Below, in pieces: positions 9,254 to 17,304 of a DNA stretch of 64,000 nt. The position numbers and the translations under genes are program-made. Below the pieces are notes generated by a model. It was not told the origin of the DNA, made no database searches, and saw only the letters and a program-made list of their open reading frames with translations. Within the stretch, counting starts at the first letter, position 1. Every line of letters begins with the position of its first letter. The stretch covers positions 1,127,501-1,191,500 of the forward strand of contig NZ_CP036313.1 in NCBI RefSeq assembly GCF_004319545.1, given 5' to 3'. The stretch is from Desulfobacter hydrogenophilus. Lineage in GTDB: Bacteria > Desulfobacterota > Desulfobacteria > Desulfobacterales > Desulfobacteraceae.

Positions 9254-9625
9254 ATGGACGAGAACAAAGACATGATCACCGTCTATTATGATGGTGCATG
9301 CCCAGCATGTGTTAAAGACAGGGATCGCTATGAAAAACTTGCTGGTAGCGCAGGAAAAAATGTGTTTTGGTTTGATATTACAGGGCAAAAGGAGCGAATG
9401 CATGAATTCGGCATTGACCCTCAAAAAGCCTTAATGGAGCTTCACGTTAAAAATACGGATCAACAGATCCTTTCAGAGATCGATGCATACATCCTGCTTA
9501 TGAATAAAGTGCCGATGTTGAGACCCCTGGCATGGCTGATAGGTCTTCCGTTGATTCGCCCGATGCTCTCAAAAGTATATCACGGGAAGGTTAATTCCAG
9601 ATTAAAGCGCAGTGGAAGACTGTGA
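9254..9625 (+). CDS. DUF393 (DCC-family) thiol-disulfide oxidoreductase-like protein
   Basis: This 123-residue protein carries the family signature VYYDGACPAC (Asp13, Cys16, Cys19), the DxxCxxC motif that gives the DCC family its name, at the start of a thioredoxin-like fold. The C-terminal part (PMLRPLAWLIGLPLIRPML) matches the usual hydrophobic helix. A redox role with the CPAC pair is likely, but the physiological substrate is not known. GAAAGG precedes the ATG. It stands alone between the IS91-type element and an MFS gene. Confidence 0.85.
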   Translation: MDENKDMITVYYDGACPACVKDRDRYEKLAGSAGKNVFWFDITGQKERMHEFGIDPQKALMELHVKNTDQQILSEIDAYILLMNKVPMLRPLAWLIGLPLIRPMLSKVYHGKVNSRLKRSGRL

Positions 9626-9782
9626 GCATTATCGAATGCAACCCAAGTACGAATAACAGGCGATCGGAGTCGGGCCGACCTAACAGGCTGAAATAAAAGT
9701 AAAGGCCCTTTAAAACAAGGCTTATCCAGAATCCAGATTCATGAGGCTTAGGCGCTGCAAAACTCTCATCACCGGGTCAAAC

Positions 9783-9803
9783 TGTCCCGCCTTATGTCGG
9801 TAG
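9783..9803 (+). repeat. solo end of the DUF6399-type insertion sequence
   Basis: The sequence TGTCCCGCCTTATGTCGGTA and the next base match the right inverted repeat of the element ending at 15021, with two differences. No transposase lies beside it, so it is probably a scar of a related copy. Confidence 0.55.
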
Positions 9804-9830
9804 GGGGGAATCTGATCGCGCTTATGAACT

Positions 9831-11186
9831 TTATTTAGTTATTTTCATTTCTCGTAACCGCCACCAGCTAAAAGAGACTATAATAATAAAAACGACAAGT
9901 CCATACCATGGGAAATAACTGATACCATCGATGAAGGCCAGATCGGCAACTTGTTCTGTCGTCCAATTCGGATGGGTATTGCTATTTTGCAGTTTTAAGG
10001 TTGCAATCATTGTGGCAAAAGCAAAGCCGATGAAACCATAGGCCAGATTAAAAGTAAAACCTTTGAAGCTGAGCACTGTTGCTCGTTGGTGAGATGCCGT
10101 TATCTGGTTGAGATAATAACTGGTGAGAAAAGAGACTAAAGTAAGACCTACGAAGATGAAGGCAACAGGTATGAGTCCCCAGTATGGATAAAATCCGGTA
10201 AGACCGATAAGGCCGTAACCACTAATAGCAAAAACAATGAACATATTCCTTTTTGGACTATAGTTTTCCGCCATATGTTCAGCAACTTTTGGGGTTATTA
10301 GGCCAAGGATGGCAATGGCTGAACCGATAATTCCATAACTTGCTTCCGGCAGGTTGATGAGTCTGAAGTACTGGCTTGTCATGGTCACTATCATTCGAAG
10401 TATATGATCAAAATACATACCGAATAAAATAATAACCAGAGCAAAAGGGGTGCGCCAAATCCATTTTCCTGCACACATAGTTTTCTTAAATGCTGCTCCT
10501 GTTTTGAACTTTGTTGTTGTTTCTTCGGGTTTTGCCTCTTCCATTTTAAAAGCCGTGATAGTGGCAAGTATGGCCAGTACAAGAGTGAAATAAATCGGGA
10601 AGCGCATTGTTGTTTGCTGACTAAGGATGAGATCAAATCCAAGCCAGAAAAGTACAGCATTGACCGCTTTAGGGTCGTATGCGAGGGCACCTAAAGTCAT
10701 GGTGGCAATAGAGGCGATTGAACGAACACGCATCTGCAGGCTGAGAACCTTAGGCCAACCTTTCTCAAGTTTTTTAGACACCAACGTGTCGTAAGCAATC
10801 GCTTCATCTGCGCCACTAGCCATTGCTTCGGCGAGACCGCTTAGGACACGGTTAAGTAAAAATGCCCAAAAAATGAGAGTCCCATTGCCAAGAGGTACAA
10901 ATGCCAGAAGGGACAATTCAAGGACCATAAGAAGAGATGTGGTCACAATGAGATTTTTTCGGCCAAGGATGTCCGCAAGCGCACCTGATGGGACTTCTGC
11001 ACATACGATGGTAATGGCCCAAACAGTATTTAATAGCGCAAATTGTTCTATGGTAAGACCAAAGTCAAGAAATAAAATAGTGAAGACAGGATAGTAAAAC
11101 CTGGCGTTGAAAAAGACCCTGAATGCAATAAAAAGTTTAATATTCTGAATTGCAAAAGGTGATGCTTGAGTTGTTTGAATTTCCAT
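9831..11186 (-). CDS. MFS transporter
   Basis: This 451-residue membrane protein has about twelve hydrophobic spans. It carries the MFS loop 2-3 signature in the form EVPSGALADILGRKNLIV (about residues 65-82) and a long central cytoplasmic loop at about 205-245. It resembles drug/metabolite efflux MFS proteins, but the substrate cannot be assigned. The frame is intact and read leftward. It is surrounded by insertion-sequence debris and its base composition is lower in GC than the conserved blocks, consistent with acquisition. Confidence 0.8.
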   Translation of the reverse strand: MEIQTTQASPFAIQNIKLFIAFRVFFNARFYYPVFTILFLDFGLTIEQFALLNTVWAITIVCAEVPSGALADILGRKNLIVTTSLLMVLELSLLAFVPLGNGTLIFWAFLLNRVLSGLAEAMASGADEAIAYDTLVSKKLEKGWPKVLSLQMRVRSIASIATMTLGALAYDPKAVNAVLFWLGFDLILSQQTTMRFPIYFTLVLAILATITAFKMEEAKPEETTTKFKTGAAFKKTMCAGKWIWRTPFALVIILFGMYFDHILRMIVTMTSQYFRLINLPEASYGIIGSAIAILGLITPKVAEHMAENYSPKRNMFIVFAISGYGLIGLTGFYPYWGLIPVAFIFVGLTLVSFLTSYYLNQITASHQRATVLSFKGFTFNLAYGFIGFAFATMIATLKLQNSNTHPNWTTEQVADLAFIDGISYFPWYGLVVFIIIVSFSWWRLREMKITK

Positions 11187-11462
11187 AGTTATTTTGCTCG
11201 GAGTTATTCTACTTGTATGTTAGAAAAAAATACTAAAAAATGAAACTACGGGCCTGTTTGCTGATATGCCGTCATAACTACTTCTGAACGTGCGAGGTAT
11301 ACTGCGACTTTTCTGACTAAAAGAGAGGGGGCTGAGACACAGTACAAGGTACATAGTTGAAATAGTCAGCCAGATCTCAATGGTAGCCTGGGTAGAGGCC
11401 ATAACCTGCAGGGCCTCCTGGATAGAGATAATTGATACGATGGAGGACCATTTAATCGTGTT

Positions 11463-12119
11463 GAATTTATTCTTATTGCCCTGGACAGCTTCAATGTGGC
11501 GGCAGCGTTCCCTTTCCCAATCATCCACGGGGTCTGCTTTTGCCCAAGCTTTAAACAGTTTCCGATTTCTTTTAGAAAGAATCCCATGGCCAGTGTACGC
11601 ATTGTCCATATAAAAGTAGATTCTGGCAATGTCTCCTCTGATTTCTGGCCGGGGCTCTGCTTTTCGTTCTGAAATTTCGATATCACATGGGCCGAACTGT
11701 CTTTCTTCACCAGGAATCATGGCATAGCTATAATTTAAGCCTAATGCGTTCACTTGTCCAATTGATAGGACCAGATTATACATGTCTGCCCGCATATACA
11801 AATATTCCATATTGACCTTCTGGGCGCAGTTTCTCCCTTTGAATGCCTTTCCTTTCTTATCAACACAATCAGGGTCACCATTTCATCATTCTCGAAACGA
11901 TTGCCCAAAGGCATGTGACGGCATAACATGATCCCATTCAATTTTGTCTGCCCGTTTCCGGTACTTCACAGCCGGGGAAAACTTGTCGGCTTTGAATATT
12001 ACCCTTTTTTCCAATGCGAATACTTTACCGGCATTTCGCGCAAATAAACTATACACCGGTATTTGAATGTTTTCCCCAGAGGTTAACGATGGTTTGGTTA
12101 AGTCGATGGAAGATATCAA
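11463..12119 (-). pseudogene. endonuclease I (EndA/Vvn family), frameshifted
   Basis: Three pieces in different frames reconstruct an extracellular/periplasmic EndA nuclease. The upstream piece has KRADKIEWDHVMPSHAFGQS (the EWEHVVPA catalytic region, His in DHV). After a frame change near 11890 comes DCVDKKGKAFKGRNCAQKVN, leading into YMRADMYNLV. The last part has RGDIARIYFYMD and the QGNKNKF tail motif at 11463. Downstream codons are unrelated to the family. At least one frameshift plus a replaced or missing end makes it non-functional. The upstream end merges with repeat copy B. Confidence 0.75.
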
Positions 12120-12198
12120 GGACCGAGCTTTAACAAAAGTATCGAACGCCCTTTGAATAAATGCTATGGGCTAACAATCATAGACATATTGTGGGGTT
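12098..12198. repeat. 101-bp direct repeat, copy B
   Basis: This is the partner of copy A at 6306-6406, in the same orientation and without gaps. The minus-strand frame reads PIAFIQRAFDTFVKARS after an in-frame TAG and runs on into the endonuclease I remnant. The family of the encoded peptide is not recognised. Confidence 0.75.
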
Positions 12199-12244
12199 CT
12201 CTTTTCCTCAAAAATATATAAAAATTAGCTTTATACGGGGTTTG

Positions 12245-12339
12245 AAGCCCTATAAAGATGCTCATACCGGGTGTAAGCTTCTCAATGACTTTCTCCGGCT
12301 GTGCAATCTTGTCCTTCCATGTCGTATTTGGGTTTCCAT
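12245..12339 (-). pseudogene. 5' remnant of an acetyl-CoA hydrolase/transferase gene
   Basis: Downstream of the methyltransferase-like gene, ACGGAGGC precedes an ATG at 12339. After a one-base frame change, the frame reads WKDKIAQPEKVIEKLTPGMS followed by IFIG, the characteristic N-terminus of acetyl-CoA hydrolase/CoA-transferase proteins. Family similarity stops there, and unrelated sequence leading to repeat copy B follows. It is a truncated gene start. Confidence 0.55.
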
Positions 12340-12356
12340 ATTGTACGGCCTCCGTG

Positions 12357-13061
12357 TCACCTATGGCATAACTTAAGCAAGAAACTTGGGTCGGATTCAA
12401 AAAGAGAAGATTTAATTTCTGTAATATAATCAGGTAAGCTTGCCTCAGCCCAATTTTTAATTGCCGATTTTTTAAAAAAAGATCGACAGGCATTGTAACA
12501 ACAATTCATGTCAGGGAGGGAATAGGCAACCTTTATATTTACAGTTTGAAAAGGGGGATAAGATTCAGATGATTCTTTTATTTCTTCAAAGTACCAGCTT
12601 CCGGTCCCCCTTCTGGCTGTAAAATTTAAATTCAGTCCCGGCAAAGCCTGGCTTGAGTCGTAAAAGTCAATTAACACCAGTTTACGGGGATATGCTGTTA
12701 TTGCTCTGACAATTTTCTCAAAATGTTCCGGCGTATTCCAAAATGCAGAAATCCGGCATACCATCAGCAAGAAAGTTGCAGGTGTAGACGCGGCATAGGA
12801 ACAGATATCACTTGTTATTATATCTTTTACAGGGCTGGGTTTGTTTCTGAGCTGTTCGGTTACAACCGGTGATGAGTCAATAAAAGTCAAAGGCCGGTCA
12901 TATGATAAATCTATTGCGGTATCTGAAAAACCAGCAAATAGAATATCACCTGAACTGCCTTTGAGTTCAGCTTTAATCTTTTGGGATATATAAAATGGAT
13001 TATGAAATGCTCTGTATATGCAATTCCAGTTTACCGATCCCAAATAATCATCCCCGGCCAT
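12357..13061 (-). CDS. methyltransferase-like protein, unassigned
   Basis: This 234-residue protein is not firmly recognised. Its middle reads like a Rossmann-type SAM methyltransferase without a canonical GxGxG: DILFAGFSDTAIDLS, then LTFIDSSP (acidic end of strand 2), IITSDICSY and KLVLIDFYDSS. A helical N-terminus (about residues 10-35) precedes it. The start is supported by GGAG 9 bases ahead of the ATG. It directly precedes the acetyl-CoA hydrolase remnant, so it was probably the first gene of a now broken operon. Function is unknown. Confidence 0.5.
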   Translation of the reverse strand: MAGDDYLGSVNWNCIYRAFHNPFYISQKIKAELKGSSGDILFAGFSDTAIDLSYDRPLTFIDSSPVVTEQLRNKPSPVKDIITSDICSYAASTPATFLLMVCRISAFWNTPEHFEKIVRAITAYPRKLVLIDFYDSSQALPGLNLNFTARRGTGSWYFEEIKESSESYPPFQTVNIKVAYSLPDMNCCYNACRSFFKKSAIKNWAEASLPDYITEIKSSLFESDPSFLLKLCHR

Positions 13062-13266
13062 TTTTGCTCCAATCTCTCAGGAGGAATTGAAAAGCAATTT
13101 ACTCCCCATTTTTATTGATATCACTGGCTGAGTAATTCTGGCAAATCAAATTATCAGATTTATAGAACAATCTTTCCTTTGGCAGTGAATGAGGCCACCA
13201 TTTCATGGGCTTTGACGGCATCTTACAATTTTATGGGTGGGGCATGAACCTTTAAGTTCCCTTTAG

Positions 13267-15021
13267 CGGCTACCGATTTAAGCCGGGACAGTTTGTAATT
13301 TCAAATAGTTATTTGAGGTAGTGTTTTTATACTGCCGTGGCAAAGGCAAATCATCCATTCTATGAACAACCCATTCAAAAAGGTCTGGAAATTCTTTACC
13401 AAATAATCGATTGGCCGCAGTTGTACCGTCAAATCTTTTCAATGTAAAATTATGAATAATGGTTAATGCTTTCAGACGTTCGGGCAAAAGCCCTCTTCCG
13501 TTATGATGGCGTTGAGAAAGATAACCGTTTCGTCCTTCGACGGCTGAAGAAGTCCTTTGAAAATTTGAAACCATCCACTCCGCCCATAACTGCCAGGTTT
13601 TATTTCCAATTTGAATTGGTGTCGATAAATCCTCTTCCAGTTGTATTCGAGCAAGACTCAACGCCGATGTGCACTCTTTTTTCAAATCGGGATTTTTTGT
13701 TTTCGATGTTTGCTTTTCCCAGTAAACATAGGGTAAAAAGATCTCAAGAAGCCATGCCTTGCATTTTTCATCTATCTCATATTGGGCAAGGCTTTCATCT
13801 GCCAGCAACCACCAATAATCGATTAGCCAAGCAATATCTTCAATCTGGCGACCAAATTTTCCCAAACGATCATTTTTATCATTGATACAGTACTTTGCCC
13901 GCAACAGAGATAGGTTTGCCAAGTTTTCCGACAGGTTCTCTTTTAAATCTGTTGAACTTTTTACACTATTTGTCTTCATATCAAATGGGTGAACGGCTTT
14001 TGATATGTCGTGAAGGGCGGTATGGTAAGATTTTTTACCTTCTGCTATATGCATCTGCTCATGTTTCAGTTTCTGAATTAATGCTTTTTGCGCACTGATT
14101 TTATTAACATTTCCAGCTACCTCCTTCAGGAGAGCTAAAGCCAGCAAGGCCTTATCTGTTTTCTTTTTGAGGACCGATATCTTTTTACCGAAAGCTGATC
14201 CAAATGTTTTTACAATTTCATATTCAGCATGAAATAGATCCGGAATACTCGGACAATTAAATCCTGTTTCACTCAGTTTTATCAATGCTTTTGCACGATC
14301 ACTGACAAAATATTGAATATCAAGATTAAAGTTTTTTACAACAGTATTTGTTTTTTCAAACCATGTTTTATAGGTTCTATTATCGCTGGCTTCTTCAAAG
14401 AAAATGTACCCTGAAGATAGATCCATTAACACCAGGATCATTTCTTCAAAAAAGGTTTCATCAACACCCCCAACAATTTTAAGCGGTTTTACTGACATCT
14501 CAGATGATTGATGGATTTCCTGAAACTCAATTATAAGCTTTTCAATCTTCTTCCGCATAACTTTAATTGATGGAGCAGAGACACCAACATGTTTTTCAAG
14601 ACGCAAAAGTTGAAAGAAATCAGAAATCATGTCAGCGCCGACACCGTGCCGGATTCCAAAATGAAAAATGGTTCCAAAAACAAGCAACTTTAGCCATGCC
14701 ATTCCTTCAGCGCTTTCCCAAAAATGTGATTCAGGGTGAAGATTTCGTTTTTGAACAGCAATAACAATTCGATGTGCACTACTTTTTGATATTTCAACAA
14801 ATTTAGCAAGTTTTCTTATAGAAACTTTGACCGGACTGCACTCGAAAAAAAAAACAACTTTTTGACTTCGTAATCGTAATGAAATATTAGAGCTCCACAA
14901 TTAGCTTATTATTTTAATATCTGTGGGAGTTCTATTCAATAGGTTGAATTAAATGTCCAGTTCTTTAATCAAAACAGCGTAATCAGTTGCAAAAAAGTGT
15001 CCCGCCTTAAATCGGTAGCCG
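13267..15021 (-). mobile_element. complete insertion sequence with DUF6399-type transposase
   Basis: The element is about 1755 bp, flanked by 24-bp terminal inverted repeats at 13267-13290 and 14998-15021 with one mismatch. The right end begins TGTCCCGCCTTAAATCGGTA. The single gene fills it, and its stop codon (13278-13280) lies inside the left repeat. No clear target duplication was visible in the flanks. Confidence 0.85.
13278..14900 (-). CDS. DUF6399-type transposase (DDE-like)
   Basis: This 540-residue protein matches what I know of DUF6399 transposase-like proteins. A possible helix-turn-helix is at about 28-50 (VSIRKLAKFVEISKSSAHR). The likely acidic triad is Asp147 (GGVDETFF), Asp201 (YFVSDRAKAL) and Glu455 (SSAVEGRNGYLS), the last within a signature ending QRHHNGRG. 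The spacing fits an RNase-H fold with a large helical insertion between the second Asp and the Glu. The frame is intact and inverted repeats bracket it, so it may be mobile. The family label is from memory. Confidence 0.8.
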   Translation of the reverse strand: MWSSNISLRLRSQKVVFFFECSPVKVSIRKLAKFVEISKSSAHRIVIAVQKRNLHPESHFWESAEGMAWLKLLVFGTIFHFGIRHGVGADMISDFFQLLRLEKHVGVSAPSIKVMRKKIEKLIIEFQEIHQSSEMSVKPLKIVGGVDETFFEEMILVLMDLSSGYIFFEEASDNRTYKTWFEKTNTVVKNFNLDIQYFVSDRAKALIKLSETGFNCPSIPDLFHAEYEIVKTFGSAFGKKISVLKKKTDKALLALALLKEVAGNVNKISAQKALIQKLKHEQMHIAEGKKSYHTALHDISKAVHPFDMKTNSVKSSTDLKENLSENLANLSLLRAKYCINDKNDRLGKFGRQIEDIAWLIDYWWLLADESLAQYEIDEKCKAWLLEIFLPYVYWEKQTSKTKNPDLKKECTSALSLARIQLEEDLSTPIQIGNKTWQLWAEWMVSNFQRTSSAVEGRNGYLSQRHHNGRGLLPERLKALTIIHNFTLKRFDGTTAANRLFGKEFPDLFEWVVHRMDDLPLPRQYKNTTSNNYLKLQTVPA

Positions 15022-15129
15022 AATTTTAATATTCTTTTTGCTATCTTGGATAATCAACCCAATTGATTAAGGCAACATTGAAATATTCATGGCACATGGA
15101 TCTTTATGATCACTTAGCGAAATGGAAAA

Positions 15130-15354
15130 ATGAACAAAAAACTTCAAGATACTATAAATAAATTCATTTTGGCGGCAAAAATGATTGATGGTGCAGAGTA
15201 TGCGGTCTTTGAGTTATCAGATGAAATAGGAAATTGTGTGATTCTTACCGGAGAAATATTGGATGACAATACTCGTGACAAAATAAACGAACTTGGAAAA
15301 AAGTACGGGCTTTTAATTTTGGCCCGGAATCTAAGTATTAAATATGACAACTGA
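15130..15354 (+). CDS. small hypothetical protein
   Basis: This 74-codon frame lies just outside the DUF6399 element. The product is acidic and mixed alpha/beta (MNKKLQDTINKFILAAK; then AVFELSDEIGNCVILTGEIL). No family is recognised and the ribosome site is weak. The regular amphipathic pattern argues mildly for a real gene, perhaps the end piece of a larger one cut by the insertion. Confidence 0.35.
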   Translation: MNKKLQDTINKFILAAKMIDGAEYAVFELSDEIGNCVILTGEILDDNTRDKINELGKKYGLLILARNLSIKYDN

Positions 15355-16155
15355 GGCGATTAATGGGAGACCTGAATTGAACGGATATGACCAAACCAAA
15401 CAGCAATAGACATTTTATCTCAATCCAAAAGCGATTTGGCTCAAGCATTCTTGCATCAATATAATGTTTCAAAATAACCATGCATTCGGATGATTGCGAC
15501 CAGGGAAATGAGGAAAGCCAAGGTCAACAATCATGTTGTATTAAAAAATTTAAGTCTGAGTTTCAAACCGTCCTCCAATAACAAATCAAGTAAACATGCC
15601 CCCCGATGCAGGCGTTTTCTGTTCCTCTGGGATAGTTTCAAAAAATTTCCGAACATGCTCCAACTGAAAACTTGAATTTTAACAGGCTGGATGTGACGCT
15701 CCTAAAAAATTGAGAATCTGCTTTTCTAGAATTCTAATCAACTGGTAATCTTTGAGTAAGGTCCCGGTCATTTGCGGCTGATATAAAAAACTTATCCATT
15801 GAAGGATGTAAACAATAGCCCTTCAATTTAACATAATTTTTTTCTCTCCCCTTTATAACCGGGCTCTTCACATGGTGAAGACCCGGTTTCTTTTGTTTAG
15901 TGCAAGCATGAAAATTGATCCCCCAATACTACTCTATTAGCACATATTCTAAAATGAATTGAGAAAAACAAAGGCGACCGGTATATAAGCTCGCCCAGGC
16001 CTATCTGAAAGCAGCATTCAATACCAGAAGCATTGAGGATTATTCGTTATATATAAGGGGCAGATATTTATATTTTCTTCCTCCATCTCGTGGATAAGCC
16101 CCATATCGAACACTTCATACTGCTGAAAAAAATATCTGCCTGACGCGTCGGATGA
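15355..16155. other. intergenic stretch, 801 bp
   Basis: There is no convincing gene. It contains one good hairpin terminator (15858-15898). A long-range inverted repeat GGCAGATATTT / AAATATCTGCC (about 16049-16059 and 16129-16140) lies just past the DUF362 gene. The remainder is AT-rich and probably marks the border between the eroded region and the conserved block. Confidence 0.5.
15858..15898 (+). terminator. hairpin terminator
   Basis: The stem ACCGGGCTCTTCAC / GTGAAGACCCGGT has one bulged base and a three-base loop. It is followed by TTCTTTTGTTT on the plus strand. No clear plus-strand gene precedes it closely, so it may be left from a lost gene. Confidence 0.6.
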
Positions 16156-17304
16156 TCAATAAGGCATTATGGCCCGCAACCGCTCAGCAATTCCCACCAG
16201 CGCGCCTGTTTTAAAATGAATAGCATTCGCCGGGCAGACCTCCTGGCAGCAATAACAACGGATACAGGTCATATGATCAATGACAGCCCGGCGCTCAGCC
16301 ACAAACTCAAGACTTCCCGGCGGACAGACCGCTGCGCATTTGCCGCAGTCCCGGCACAAGTCAGGGTCCTGAACCGGCCGGGAGGTCAGATGTCTGCGTA
16401 TCAATCCAGATACAAAGCCCGGCACCATCATGGCTGATTCCAATACCGGCAATTGAAATTCTTTGGGAGTTAATCCATTTGGGTCGTCACCAACCATCTG
16501 TGTATCGGAACCATCGGATCGGACAAGGCTCCGGCGTACCGCGGCATTATACAACGGAAAACTTGCCGGATGGACGCCCAGCAAAGGTGCCAGAGCCAAA
16601 TCCATGACCAGGGGATCACAGGAGGCGGCCAGAAAGCCTAAATGGCAGGGCGTACCGTTATTGGGTCCCCGGCCCTGCATACCCCAGACACCGTCGAGGA
16701 TTGTCAGGGCCGGTTTGACCGTGCGGCAGATATCCAGCAAAAGATCGGCAAACATGATCCGATCTGCCCCGGCGTGCATATGCCACTGGCTTTTACGCGG
16801 GCCCACCACGGTACCGAAAAGATTTTTAACTCCCATGGTTAAAAGCATCATGCAATGGGTCTTGAGTTTGGGCAGGTTGATGACCACATCGGCAGTCAGT
16901 GCGGTCTCTTCCAGTTCCAGGGCATGGTATATAGAGCCTTCGGGCGTTTTGGCCAGGATGGGCCGGCAAAATTCAATCAAATCTGCCCCAAGCTCATCAG
17001 CCACCTCTTTCATGCCGGTAATCCGGGAAATGCGAGACACCTTGTCAATGGCCGGACTGTCTCCGATGACGACCCGTCCCCCGGCCTTTAACACCAATTT
17101 TCCCACGGTACGCACAACAGCCGGATCCGTGGTCACCCGATGCGCCAAAGGCGCGGCACTGAGCAAATTGGGTTTGAGCAGCACACGCTGTCCGGGACGC
17201 ACAAACTTTTCCATGCCCCCGCACAACCTCACGGCCCGCTCCACGGCAGATACCACATTTGCCGCATCATAATCCGGACATGCACAAAGCGCCACCCTGG
17301 TCAT
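16156..17304 (-). CDS. DUF362-domain protein with C-terminal 2x[4Fe-4S] ferredoxin module
   Basis: This 382-residue cytoplasmic protein has a DUF362 domain at about 1-300 with KPNLLS, the family hallmark, plus GDSPAIDK and INLPKLKTH. The tail has two four-cysteine clusters: Cys317/320/323/327 and Cys347/350/353/357. DUF362 proteins are common in anaerobes, but no reaction is established. Its start overlaps the stop of the RND pump gene by four bases (ATGA), so it is co-translated as the last gene of the efflux operon. That pairing is unusual and may mean a redox link to the exported compound. Confidence 0.88.
   Translation of the reverse strand: MTRVALCACPDYDAANVVSAVERAVRLCGGMEKFVRPGQRVLLKPNLLSAAPLAHRVTTDPAVVRTVGKLVLKAGGRVVIGDSPAIDKVSRISRITGMKEVADELGADLIEFCRPILAKTPEGSIYHALELEETALTADVVINLPKLKTHCMMLLTMGVKNLFGTVVGPRKSQWHMHAGADRIMFADLLLDICRTVKPALTILDGVWGMQGRGPNNGTPCHLGFLAASCDPLVMDLALAPLLGVHPASFPLYNAAVRRSLVRSDGSDTQMVGDDPNGLTPKEFQLPVLESAMMVPGFVSGLIRRHLTSRPVQDPDLCRDCGKCAAVCPPGSLEFVAERRAVIDHMTCIRCYCCQEVCPANAIHFKTGALVGIAERLRAIMPY

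Noticed and set aside
15490..15675. 61-codon frame in the long gap before the DUF362 gene
   Set aside because: There is no ribosome site, the product is a basic low-information peptide, and no family resemblance was seen.
16049..16140. Long-range inverted repeat after the DUF362 gene as a terminator
   Set aside because: The loop of nearly 70 bases and the lack of a T-run after the second arm make it a poor terminator.
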